Source of the DNA: Adiantum capillus-veneris
Taxonomy: Eukaryota > Streptophyta > Polypodiopsida > Polypodiales > Pteridaceae
Length of the DNA stretch: 64,000 nt
Direction of reading: 5' to 3'
Assembly: GCA_014529385.2 (NCBI GenBank)
Contig: CM043962.1
Coordinates: forward strand, 38,281,098 to 38,345,097
Positions 10,957 to 19,788 of this stretch are shown one piece after another. How positions within the stretch are numbered: position 1 is the first letter of the stretch; every line of letters begins with the position of its first letter. The notes beneath the pieces are model-generated. The model saw only the letters and a list, made by a program, of their open reading frames with translations. It was not told the DNA's origin and searched no databases. Position numbers and translations under genes: made by a program.

Positions 10957-11856
10957 AACAATTGTCACCCCGTCACCCCGTGCGCGATCTTTGTATGTGT
11001 GAACTTTTTCCTCGCTTTGCTATTTCGCCTACGGGGTGTCACTCGGTCGCGAGCCGCTTGGAAGGTGAAAACTTCCAATGCTATGGTTATCCCGCACGGG
11101 GTGTCATAATAGGAAAAAAATGTTTGTTGTTTGTTACTAATGTTTGTTGTTTGTTGTGCAGCAATCATTCCTATTCCTTTTGAAGATGGCAAGGACCAAG
11201 AAGAACAATCGTCACCCCGTCACCCCGTGTGCGATCTTTGTATGTGTGAACTTTTTCCTCGCTTTGCTATTTCGCCTACGGGGTGTCACTCGGTCGCGAG
11301 CCGCTTGGAAGGTTGAAACTTCCAATGCTTGTTTGTTACTAATGTTTGTTGTTTGTTGTGCAACAATCATTCCTATTCCTTTTGAAGATGGCAAGGACCA
11401 AGAAGAACAATCGTCACCCCGTCACCCCTTGCGCGATCTTTGTATGTGTGAACTTTTTCCTCGCTTTGCTATTTCGCCTACGGGGTGTCACTCGGTCGCG
11501 AGCCGCTTGGAAGGTGGAAACTTCCAATGCTTGTTTGTTACTAATGTTTGTTGTTTGTTGTGCAGCAATCATTCCTATTCCTTTTGAAGATGGCAAGGAC
11601 CAAGAAGAACAATCGTCACCCTGTCACCCCTTGCGCGATCTTTGTATGTGTGAACTTTTTCCTCGCTTTGCTATTTCGCCTACGGGGTGTCACTCGGTCG
11701 CGAGCCGCTTGGAAGGTGGAAACTTCCAATGCTATGGTTATCCCGCACGGGGTGTCATAATAGGAAAAAAATGTTTGTTGTTTGTTACTAATGTTTGTTG
11801 TTTGTTGTGCAACAATCATTCCTATTCCTTTTGAAGATGGCAAGGACCAAGAAGAC
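10957..11856 (+). repeat. Four tandem copies of the H3-Ulp1 promoter and start (202/247-bp units)
   Basis: A unit beginning near GTCACCCCGTCACCCC and ending in ATGGCAAGGACCAAGAAGA is repeated four times. The start codons lie at 11186, 11388, 11590 and 11837, so the spacing is 202, 202 and 247 bases. Copies 1 and 4 contain an extra segment of about 45 bases (around CCCGCACGGGGTGTC) that copies 2 and 3 lack. In copies 1-3 the frame MARTKKN runs straight into the next unit; only the fourth ATG leads into the long H3-like frame. The array therefore duplicates the upstream region plus the first six to seven codons of the gene. Confidence 0.9.
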
Positions 11857-12759
11857 TGCAAGGAAAGTTGATGAGCCTCTATCCAAAGATGAAGAAGAGA
11901 TTCCTAAGCCTAGCAAAGCTTCAGCTAGTACTTTACCAAACCAACCATCCACTTCTAAAGATCCTGGCAAACCAACCTCTGCTGGCACAAAGAAGACCAA
12001 ATCTCAGAGGAAGGATTCTTCTCTACCCGACCCTAAAACAAGCAAAAGGAAAGATACACATTAGAGGAAAGCTTCCAAGCCTGTGCAGCTTAAGCCTCTC
12101 CTTACAAAGAGAAAGTTCAAGCAGGGGGTCAAATGTCTAAGAGAGATAAGGAAGGCCATAAAGGCCATCAATCTTGCAATTCCCAAACTGCCCTTCCAGA
12201 GACTGTGCAGACAAGTTGTAAAGGAGTATAAGATTTCCATGAGGTGGACTAGTACTGCATTGGCATGTATCCAGGAGGCTTCTGAGGACTTTATGATTGA
12301 GATTTTCCAAGATGCCTATATTTGTGCAGCTCATGCCCATAGGGTTACTCTGATGGACAAAGACATGATCACTCTTAGGAGGCTGACATACAGGTTTTCA
12401 AAAATTTTGGAGCCTGTCCCTATGCATGATATAAAGGCATTCAATATTCTCAACATTCCTCCATGGAGGAAGCCCAAGGAGCCTGAAGTAGGAGTTTTTG
12501 ATATTACTGAAGAAGAGGAAAAGGAAAGGAAAAAGAGAGCCAAGTAAGACAAGGAAATTGCAGAGAGAAAGGAGCTTGACCTGTTGGAACCTCAGCCAGT
12601 GCCCCTCTTGAGGAGTGTAAATCCTACTGGTTTTGTTGTCACTCTATTCAGTGGGGAGGATCCTAGGGAGGATTACAATTCACTTGACTCTGAGACCTTG
12701 GAAATTCTCAAGGACTGGACCAAGGAGATGAATTCTCCACTCCTTATCACATGCCTTAG
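11837..12759 (+). pseudogene. Histone H3-like N-terminal exon of an H3-Ulp1 fusion gene
   Basis: From ATG 11837 the protein begins MARTKKTARK, matching the canonical H3 tail except for one Gln-to-Lys change. Residues 11-90 are a divergent Lys/Ser/Pro-rich linker without the usual H3 lysine-14/27 motifs. Residues about 95-185 are a clear H3 histone fold: CLREIRK, KLPFQRL, IQEASEDF, CAAHAHRVTLMDKD and LRRL fall at the H3 positions of alpha-N to alpha-3. The same frame continues to 12759 with a charged linker. Two in-frame stops break it, TAG at 12062-12064 and TAA at 12545-12547, both one C-to-T change from Gln. The exon ends at a GT donor in phase 2. It is far too diverged to be an ordinary H3 gene and lies wholly inside the transposon. 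Confidence 0.85.
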
Positions 12760-12829
12760 GTTGTTTTTGTTTTCCTTTGTATTTTTGTTTATAGCAAGAA
12801 CTCTTTATATAACAAGAACTCTTTACCAG

Positions 12830-13911
12830 GTTAATGATGCATTCATATGAGCCAGACCTTCAACAAAAGGTGGAGATTTTAGACCCTGCTATCTCCCAAT
12901 TTCTCAGGACAGAGACAAACATTAGAGAGCTCACAAAGTGGTTGACTCATGTGGACTTGGAAATCTGTGAATTTTTCTTGATTCCTTATCATGAGAGGTA
13001 AGTTTTCTACCTACACCTTGTGAAGAGAATTTGCTAATTCACGTTAGAAGGCTAACTGAGGCTTGTTTTTATAGCTCACATTGGAGTTTAATTGCAATTG
13101 ATATTGTGAAAAGAAAATGCTACTTTGTCAATTCTCTTGCTGGAGTACATGGTCAAGCAAAATTGTAAGTATAGCAGCAGTCACATTTTGTAAACCATAA
13201 GCACATACTTTTAGTAAAGTAGAACTTCATTTATAAAGAATTTTGGATAGTGCTACTATAAGATTTATAGATGCTGAATGACATCCATTTTGTAGTGGTG
13301 AAGGTTGGAATTCTTTATGCTTTGTTCACTTCAATGGATTATCCTCAAAGATTTTTTCCCAAAAATACATGTAATGAATTGCATGTTCCAATCCAGCCTG
13401 AAAGCCATTCATGTGGATGGAGGGTATTGACAAATGCCAAGCTCCTCTTGGACTTCATATACTGCAATGACAATCAGGATATAGAAGTATAGCATATTTC
13501 ATATTTGCCAGCTGTATTTTTTCTCATTTTATTGTTCCTAAAACTTGCTTTCTATTGCCTTGTATAGATCAACAGAGAGTGCTATGGTTGACAAGAGCAA
13601 GGATTATCAAGTATATGATTGAAGCAAATGGAGAACTGCAAGAGGTATTTGAAGATGATGATGTTGAAGAGAAGGGGAAAGCAAAGCTGGAAGATGAAGA
13701 AGAGAGTGGTGAGCAGGAAAAGGCAAGTGAAGAGATGGATGATAAGAGAAAGAGGAAGCAGCCTTCAAGCCCTCCAGTCAAGCCCACTTCAAAAAGAAAA
13801 TCTCCCAGGACAAAAGAGCCCACTTCAAAAAGAAAATCTCCTGCAAAAGCACCAACCCCATTAAGGAAGTCCCCTAGGGACAGGAAAACTCCTGCCAAAA
13901 AACTATTCTAG
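12830..13911 (+). pseudogene. Ulp1/C48 SUMO-protease-like exons and KSP-rich C-terminus of the fusion gene
   Basis: Exon 2 (12830-12997) and exon 3 (13075-13164) join the H3 exon in phase through GT-AG introns of 70 and 77 bases. They give LIPYHE followed by SSHWSLIAIDIVKRKCYFVNSL, the His block of C48 cysteine proteases; the usual Asp is Asn here. An exon at about 13271-13492 supplies VPIQPESHSCGWRVL, which has the Gln and catalytic Cys of the family. No acceptor restores phase between exons 3 and 4, so an indel is likely. A further frame at about 13560-13911 is acidic, then strongly basic with four KSP/KTP motifs similar to linker-histone tails. Ulp1-like proteases are common cargo of plant DNA transposons; fusion to an H3 fold is what is odd. 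Confidence 0.8.
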
Positions 13912-14309
13912 CTTATTGTAGCCCACTTGTATCAAGCTTCTCAGTTCTCTATTGTATCCAATTGTCTATTCTATAGCCCACTTGTAACCAATTGGCCCTT
14001 GTATGGACCCTTGTATGTAAGTGCAAATATTTGAAATTGAATACTTGTTTTAAGACTCTGTTACAAAATCAAATCATTGGATGTTTGAAAAAGTTGCATT
14101 TCAATAACAAAATAAAGATCCTTTTAAATCATGTGATACAAAATAAGATCCTTGTAGGTCATGTGATACAAAATAAGATCCTCGCAGGGCATGTGTTACA
14201 AAATTGCCTTGAAGGATGTTTAAGGCACCAAATGTACAATGCCATCCAAGATGTCCTTGCACTGTAGCCTGTTTTCATTCCTTTTTGATACCTACAAAAA
14301 CAGTCAAAG
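13912..14309. other. Intergenic segment between convergent transposon genes
   Basis: AT-rich sequence lies between two convergent genes. It holds a small imperfect tandem repeat at about 14120-14200 (ATGTGATACAAAATAAGATCCT repeated with variation, about 34-base period). It is probably 3' untranslated sequence; no gene was seen. Confidence 0.5.
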
Positions 14310-14905
14310 TTAAATAAAGAACCAATAAGAGAACAAGAGACTTTTAGGCATAATAGTTACCTTTCTACCATTTACTTGAAAGCAGAATGTTGTGGGCAGT
14401 TCAATTTCATCATTTTGCAGGTCCAATCTCAATTGTTGTAAGCTACACATGCCTCTTATCTTTACAATTGACAGATGCTCATTGTTTACCCATATATCAA
14501 TGTCTTCTATTGGGCTGTCAATGAAGTCCTCCATGTCTTGATCAAGTGGAGTTAGCTGACCACCAACATAGTGCCATCTTCAGTAATAAAATGACATAAT
14601 GAAGTTTTGTGTCCCTATCATGTATTTGCAAGCAATTGAGCCAGCTTGCACATAACAAGTGATTCCATTCACTGTTTTGGTGTTCCAACCCTCATCCACA
14701 AATTCAAGTACATTTGCTGAGTCTAAAGTCTTCACTGAAAACATTGTTCTAGATTTTCTGACTTCAGCATTAGAGAACAAGTCTATAGAAACTACAATGG
14801 CATGAATATAGAAATTCTACTCTGTCCATTTTGATCAGTCGTGTTGTAAGTGATAATGGCTTCAATAGAAGTTCTTGGCCGTTTTGATCGTGATGAAGAT
14901 TCCAT
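14310..14905 (-). pseudogene. Second unknown transposon gene, with an N-terminal nuclear-localisation-like motif
   Basis: From ATG 14905 the frame gives MESSSRSKRPRTSIEAI, with an NLS-like basic cluster. A one-base shift near 14845 is needed to enter the next frame (YIHAIVVSIDLFSNAEV, continuing to 14580). A third stretch (14534-14310) reads DIDIWVNNEHLSIVKIRGM and LPTTFCFQVNGRKV and may be a separate exon. The protein is small (under 200 residues) and matches no family I recognise. Its position beside the right TIR suggests a structural or regulatory role in transposition, which is inference. Confidence 0.45.
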
Positions 14906-15253
14906 GGTGAAAAAAGAAATGAGCAGAGAAGTCTAGTCTGAGTTCAAGAGAAGAATAAGCAGAATGTGCAAAAAACGGTTCAAAACTGGAAAAGATCATG
15001 AGATATAATCCAAACGTTGTTTTATGATGGCAACGTGCAAAATGAAAACAATATAATATGAGAAGTACGTCTTTCTAAAAGCTACAGCTATTAAATGCCT
15101 TTGCACTTTTACTTGTTTACATTGCTATTTACCAGCTCATAGTTGCGGTAAAGATAGACTATTTGCTTTTTTTGTGAGTTTTCAAAAATAGAGGTTCCGT
15201 AACGGAAGCTCTTCAACCATTGGTTGAGACCACTCTCTCTCTACACGCTAAAA

Positions 15254-15284
15254 GGCACAAAAATGACCTCAAAATTCCCCTAAT
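15254..15284 (-). repeat. Right terminal inverted repeat of the H3-Ulp1 transposon
   Basis: This is the inverted match of 6528-6558; read on the minus strand it starts ATTAGGGGAATTTTGAGGTC. The GC at 15285-15286 is the second copy of the target duplication. Confidence 0.9.
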
Positions 15285-15565
15285 GCTTGTCCGTTTGCTT
15301 GTGGATGATACGGGGCTGATTTCCTATGGATTACCATGAATTCATCTAGAAGGATCTTTATCACTTCATTTATAAAATGTGTGCCTCGATCACTCACAAT
15401 TTCTATTGGCAATCCATATCGTACAAAGACGTATTCATATAGAAATTGTGCCGTGGTCCTGGCATCTGCTTTTTGAGTTGCCTTTGCTTCGACCCACTTT
15501 GTTAGATAGTCTGTAGCCACAACGATGTATTGTGCATGAGTCTTATATGCAGGAGGTGAAATGGG
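15285..15565 (-). pseudogene. Element A: integrase catalytic core, N-terminal half
   Basis: The frame has VATDYLTKWVEAKA, the first core Asp of the DDE integrase, then VSDRGTHFINE with the second Asp, and stops at PYHPQANGQA where the TIR transposon enters. The remainder of the core resumes at 6527. A TGA just after KWGIDYV (15566-15568) separates this from the upstream pol frame although both are in the same frame. Family knowledge: this domain inserts the cDNA into host DNA. Confidence 0.85.
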
Positions 15566-17995
15566 TCAGACATAATCAATCCCCCATTTTGCAAAAGCTC
15601 TTGCCCCCATCATTGGTCTAAGCGGCATATCATCTCTTTTAAGTGGTACTTTGGTCCGCTGACAGTCATCGCACCGTTTAACGTATTCCTCAGCGTCCAT
15701 ATGTAATGTTGGCCACCATATTCTTGCGGCTAAGACAAGTTTTGCTGTCTTATCACCGGAGAAATGGCCTCCACCTACTCCTCCATGAGCTTGCTCTAGT
15801 ATTATCACATACTCAGTCTCTGATGCGCAAATCCTAAGCTGGTTGTCTTTACCTCTCTTATAGAGTTGATCTCCTATTAAAGCGTAATCTCTAGCTTCTG
15901 TCTCTACAGATTTCTGACGAGCTTTTGACGTTCCTTCTGGGAAAGTTCTATTTGTGAGATATTCAACAATATACTGACTCCATTCTGGAGCGATCATTAT
16001 CTGATATAATGTCGAATACTCTGCTGGCGGTTTTGATGAACATACAATACATACAGTGACATATTCATGTACGCTTTCTTTCATTCCTGGCCAATAGACT
16101 CCCAATTGTAACAAATTGCTATATGTCTTCCTTCTTGAACAATGAAATGCACATTCTTGAACATGTGCTTCGCGTAGATATATATTATATTCCTCAGGAT
16201 TGATGCATAGTCGTAAAACATGATCATTTCCCAATTGATACAACCTTCCTGCAACCAATTGAAGATTCTTGGATTGCTGAATAGCAATATGTTTCTGGTT
16301 GTATTCTCTTCTATCAAACTCTCCTCCATAGGTTAATAGGTTAACGACATTTTGAGACCACTTCGGTATCATTTCTATGTTGAACAAGTACGCGTCTGGC
16401 ATGTCGTCATCTACTCCTATAGGGTCTTCTCCATTCGTCAATCGCGAAAGATGATCAGCTCTAAGATGTGTTTTTCCTTTCTTTACTACTACCGTGAAGT
16501 CGAATTCCAGTAAGATAATGAACCATCTCACTATTCTCCCGGTATTGCATGGTTTATTCACTAGGTAGAGCAAGGCTTGGTGATCCGTAAAAAACACAAA
16601 CTTGTTGGCTAGAAGATAATGCCGAAATTTCTTCACAGCATATATCATTCCTAATCCTTCTCGCTCTGTTGTGGTGTAATTCTTCTCTGCATTGTTGAGC
16701 TGTCGACTGGCATAACAGATAGGAAAATCCATGTTTCCTTCTTCTGGCTGAGCCAGAATGCATCCTATTGCATATGCCGAAGCATCTATATGCACATGGA
16801 ATATCTTCTCCCAATCTGGTGATTTCAAGACTGGAGCAGTAATGAGTGCCTCTTTCAATTTCTTGAATGATTCCTCACACTCCTCTGTCCATTCAAAGTT
16901 CACTATTAGGCTGTAAAGTGGTTGGCCTATTATAGCGTACATGTAAATGAATCGTCTATAATATCCGCAATGTCCCATAAAGCTCTGTACTTGTTTCGCA
17001 TTGGTTGGTCTAGGTATATCCACTATAACTTTTATCTTCTCTAAATCCGTGGATATTCCGTTTTGTGAGACAATATGTCCCAGAATTCTGCCCTGTCGGA
17101 CCATAAACACACATTTCTCAGGATTGAGACAAATGCGATATGTCCTACATTTCTCAAATACTTTTCTTAGGTGTTCTAGATGCTCATCTCTCAGAAGAGA
17201 ATGTACACATAAGTCATCCATGTATATTTCTAGAAACAACCTTAAGTATTCTTTGAAAGCATGCGTCATCAGCCTCTGGAAGGTTGCTGGAGCATTGGTT
17301 AGACCAAAAGGCATAACCCGATAAGCATAAATTCCCCACTCCGTTGCAAAAGCTGTTTTATGTTGATCTTCCAGTGCTATGGCTAGCTGGTTATATCCTG
17401 AAAAACCATCAAGAAAAGAGTATGTTGTTTTCCCTGATACACGCTCTAGAACATGATCAGTTATTGGCAGGGGATAATTGTCCCTGATTGTTGCAGCATT
17501 CACTTTCTTTAAGTTGACACACACTCGGAGTTTTCCGTTCTTCTTGGGTACTACCACAATCGGAGATACCCAATCGGTGTGTTCAATCTCGTATATGAAT
17601 TCAGCTTCCATTAGCTTATCTATCTCTTCTTTGATTCGCTTAGCAAATGTATCATTATATGTGTATGGTCTCTGTCTGCTAGGCTTTGCGTCTTGTTTCA
17701 GTGGGATTGTGTGTTGGCATATCGATGGGTCAACTCCCTTTAAGTCCTTATAAGACCATGCAAACACATCCCTATACTCTCTGAGAAGACTCAAAAGTCT
17801 CTCTTCCTCGCCTGGAGACAAATCTGTGGCTATGTACACCGGTCTAGGTGTCTCACCTCGAGCTGCTAAATCAACTTTTTTTGCATCCTCCGGTCCGTCA
17901 TAAGATTCGTTCTCCCTTCTCTCTCGAATAGGTTGGGTTAATACCACCTTCCTATCCTCTGTTGTGAATTTCCTATAGTGAGAGGGAACATCCAT
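15566..17995 (-). CDS. Element A: reverse transcriptase, RNase H and duplicated integrase zinc-binding region
   Basis: This is an 809-codon open frame. RT lies at residues about 110-330, with the active-site block EIYMDDLCVHS. Ty3-type RNase H follows at about 400-520 (FHVHIDASAYAIGCILAQ, FFTDHQALLYL, LRADHLSRL). Two copies of the integrase H2C2 zinc module come next: the first has AHVQECAFHCSRRKT ... CIVC, the second AHGGVGGGHFSGDKT ... CDDCQ. Both are preceded by WSQ-x2-V-x2-LT and LY-x2-G-x-D-x2-LR. A single H2C2 module is normal, so this looks like a tandem domain duplication. The frame overlaps the protease ORF by 58 bases in another frame, so pol would need frameshifting or was separated by mutation. 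Confidence 0.9.
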   Translation of the reverse strand: MDVPSHYRKFTTEDRKVVLTQPIRERRENESYDGPEDAKKVDLAARGETPRPVYIATDLSPGEEERLLSLLREYRDVFAWSYKDLKGVDPSICQHTIPLKQDAKPSRQRPYTYNDTFAKRIKEEIDKLMEAEFIYEIEHTDWVSPIVVVPKKNGKLRVCVNLKKVNAATIRDNYPLPITDHVLERVSGKTTYSFLDGFSGYNQLAIALEDQHKTAFATEWGIYAYRVMPFGLTNAPATFQRLMTHAFKEYLRLFLEIYMDDLCVHSLLRDEHLEHLRKVFEKCRTYRICLNPEKCVFMVRQGRILGHIVSQNGISTDLEKIKVIVDIPRPTNAKQVQSFMGHCGYYRRFIYMYAIIGQPLYSLIVNFEWTEECEESFKKLKEALITAPVLKSPDWEKIFHVHIDASAYAIGCILAQPEEGNMDFPICYASRQLNNAEKNYTTTEREGLGMIYAVKKFRHYLLANKFVFFTDHQALLYLVNKPCNTGRIVRWFIILLEFDFTVVVKKGKTHLRADHLSRLTNGEDPIGVDDDMPDAYLFNIEMIPKWSQNVVNLLTYGGEFDRREYNQKHIAIQQSKNLQLVAGRLYQLGNDHVLRLCINPEEYNIYLREAHVQECAFHCSRRKTYSNLLQLGVYWPGMKESVHEYVTVCIVCSSKPPAEYSTLYQIMIAPEWSQYIVEYLTNRTFPEGTSKARQKSVETEARDYALIGDQLYKRGKDNQLRICASETEYVIILEQAHGGVGGGHFSGDKTAKLVLAARIWWPTLHMDAEEYVKRCDDCQRTKVPLKRDDMPLRPMMGARAFAKWGIDYV

Positions 17996-19782
17996 GTTCC
18001 CTTGATTTTGGCGTTTTCGTCCTCTCCACTCTCAATTTCTGTCGTCCAAACTTCTTTCAGAGTTTTCTTGAGCTCTCTGTACTTGTTTCTACATTCTAAC
18101 TTGGACTCCGTGTGTTCTCTGTTGCGCTTGTTCTTTTCTGATTTTTCTGTTTCTGTTTTCGTTCCATTCCTTTGTACTTGATTTCTTGAGCCTTTTTTGT
18201 CGTTTCGTAAGCTCTTTTGATCATTGCCTCTCATCCTTCCAGAAATCTTGTCCTTAACACAATCTTCCGCCTTTACTAGCATTAGGAATTGATTTTTTCC
18301 TCTTATTCTAGGCATCGGATTGGTTCTAACCCCCTTTGTTTTTCTCTTTGCTCTATAGCGTTTCTGGCGTGGTTTAGTTTGGTTCGGAAAATCATAAAAT
18401 CTGACATCCGTTATAGTTTCTTCGTTTCCGCTTGAACTGTCCGTTGACTCGTTGTCTGCTTCATTTCCCCACTCTGGATGATCGGGAATGTCGTGAAACA
18501 CCTCTTCTTCATCTTCCTTTTCCAGTGTATCGTTCTTTTCAGTTTCTTTTTCGAGTACAGTTCTCAACATGAAGTACGGAACCACGTCGTACCCGTCCTT
18601 GTCGCAAAATTTTGTTGTGGGACCATCCGGAATTGCACAAACAACTAGGGTTGCTAGAATGTGTGTCCATTCTAATGGTTCAAGCGTGTCCTCTGGAAAG
18701 GGTTCTCCTACATAAGCTTCGTCTTCGATAGCCCTTTCTAAAACACATTCTTCTCGCCTCAGACTTCCACATTTCGAGGCTCCACACATCCATAACTCCT
18801 TGGGCTTACCTAACCAAGCTGAAAATTCGGATCCCGCCAAAGTAGCTGAATCAAACTCCTCTACCGGTGTTCGGTTCACATCTTTGTAGCTATGGTCTCT
18901 CAGGTTCACACGTGTAGTGGTTTCTATATTTCTCAGGTATATGTGATCGTAACCCCAATCTTGGACCATTTTCAACTGTCTCATGAATGGTCTTCCCAAT
19001 ATGATATCATAGTTATTCTCCTTGCCAAAATCGACAATAGCAAAAGTATGTTCGTATTCAATGCCGCAAGAAGTCACTACGACTTTCTTTAATAACCCCA
19101 TAGGTTTCTCCATGTGTCCATCTGCTAATTGGAGTTTCAACCTAGTCTTCCTTATTGCTGGTTTCCCCCATTTTTTCCAGACTTCTTTTGTAGCAATGGC
19201 TACCCCAGCTCCGCTGTCTAGTATTGCCATCGTGTTCACTCCTTGGAATTCAACTGGTAAGGTTGTATTCCCCTCTTCACCTTCGCAATACTCTCCGACC
19301 TTGTTTAAGGGTACAGGCTTAGCATTCTTTTGTGGTTTGCTCAGCTCTTGTATACCCTCTTGCAGTCTCGATGTTGGGTCTTTTATCCCAAATTTCTCCA
19401 AGCATTTTCCTACAGTGGTCCACATATGTGGTCTTAGCCTCAAAAGCTCAGCTAGAGTGATAGTGCATGTCACTGGTGTTGACAAGATCTCTATCAATCC
19501 TTGCGAGTCCATGACTTTTTCTGATGAGATTCTTCGTGAGGGAAGTGCTCTAGTCTCGGATTTTGCTTCATACTCTCCTAAGTATGAAGGTAAGGTATTC
19601 AGTGAGTGAGGTTTGCTTTCCATTGTTCTAACAGAGCCCCCATCTCCACAGTAAGATTGCAGATCCAAGTCCACTTGAGATCCTGCCTCAAATTCCACTA
19701 TGGGAGGATTCCTGATGTTCTTTTCCCAATTTGTCTGATTAGCTTGGCAACTTAGCTTGTTTGCAAAGTTTGCCTCTCTCAC
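17938..19782 (-). CDS. Element A: retropepsin (protease) and linker
   Basis: This 614-codon frame contains the aspartic protease core near residues 180-290: MAILDSGAGVAIATKEVW, the flap region VVVTSCGIEYEHTF, and YDIILGRPFMRQ. Upstream is a linker with LAELLRLRPHMW. Downstream is a long charged region rich in Asp/Glu, then Lys/Arg, which leads into RT in another frame. It lies in the same frame as gag, separated only by a TGA at 19789. Element B has the same arrangement. Confidence 0.85.
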   Translation of the reverse strand: MREANFANKLSCQANQTNWEKNIRNPPIVEFEAGSQVDLDLQSYCGDGGSVRTMESKPHSLNTLPSYLGEYEAKSETRALPSRRISSEKVMDSQGLIEILSTPVTCTITLAELLRLRPHMWTTVGKCLEKFGIKDPTSRLQEGIQELSKPQKNAKPVPLNKVGEYCEGEEGNTTLPVEFQGVNTMAILDSGAGVAIATKEVWKKWGKPAIRKTRLKLQLADGHMEKPMGLLKKVVVTSCGIEYEHTFAIVDFGKENNYDIILGRPFMRQLKMVQDWGYDHIYLRNIETTTRVNLRDHSYKDVNRTPVEEFDSATLAGSEFSAWLGKPKELWMCGASKCGSLRREECVLERAIEDEAYVGEPFPEDTLEPLEWTHILATLVVCAIPDGPTTKFCDKDGYDVVPYFMLRTVLEKETEKNDTLEKEDEEEVFHDIPDHPEWGNEADNESTDSSSGNEETITDVRFYDFPNQTKPRQKRYRAKRKTKGVRTNPMPRIRGKNQFLMLVKAEDCVKDKISGRMRGNDQKSLRNDKKGSRNQVQRNGTKTETEKSEKNKRNREHTESKLECRNKYRELKKTLKEVWTTEIESGEDENAKIKGTWMFPLTIGNSQQRIGRWY

Positions 19783-19788
19783 TTGTTT

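Larger units (their letters stand above)
6528..15284. mobile_element. 8.8-kb TIR DNA transposon carrying a histone H3-Ulp1 gene, inserted in element A integrase
   Basis: Both ends begin with ATTAGGGGAATTTTGAGGTC in inverted orientation. Flanking sequence reads ...CTTCAGC before and GCTTGTCC... after. Removing the element plus one GC restores the uninterrupted integrase codons N-G-Q-A-E-A-T-N, so the insertion is exact with a 2-bp target duplication (GC). Inside are four gene modules: a probable transposase (+, 7009-8920), an acidic unknown protein (-, 10391-8900), an H3-Ulp1 fusion (+, 11837-13911) and a second unknown (-, 14905-14310). A 2-bp duplication, these ends and this gene set do not fit a plant DNA-transposon superfamily that I can name. 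All genes carry stops or shifts. Confidence 0.9.

Noticed and set aside
10574-11183. CpG-rich stretch as a possible horizontally acquired bacterial segment.
   Set aside because: It is confined to the divergent promoter of the transposon, contains no bacterial-type gene and shares its motifs with the plant-type tandem repeats next to it.
11144-11834. Several overlapping open frames of 60-160 codons on both strands.
   Set aside because: They are translations of the tandem promoter repeat; only the frame from 11837 leads into recognisable protein.
19022-19609. 195-codon plus-strand frame (also 54588-55217, 209 codons).
   Set aside because: Both are antisense shadows of the retropepsin region in elements A and B and appear at the same relative place.
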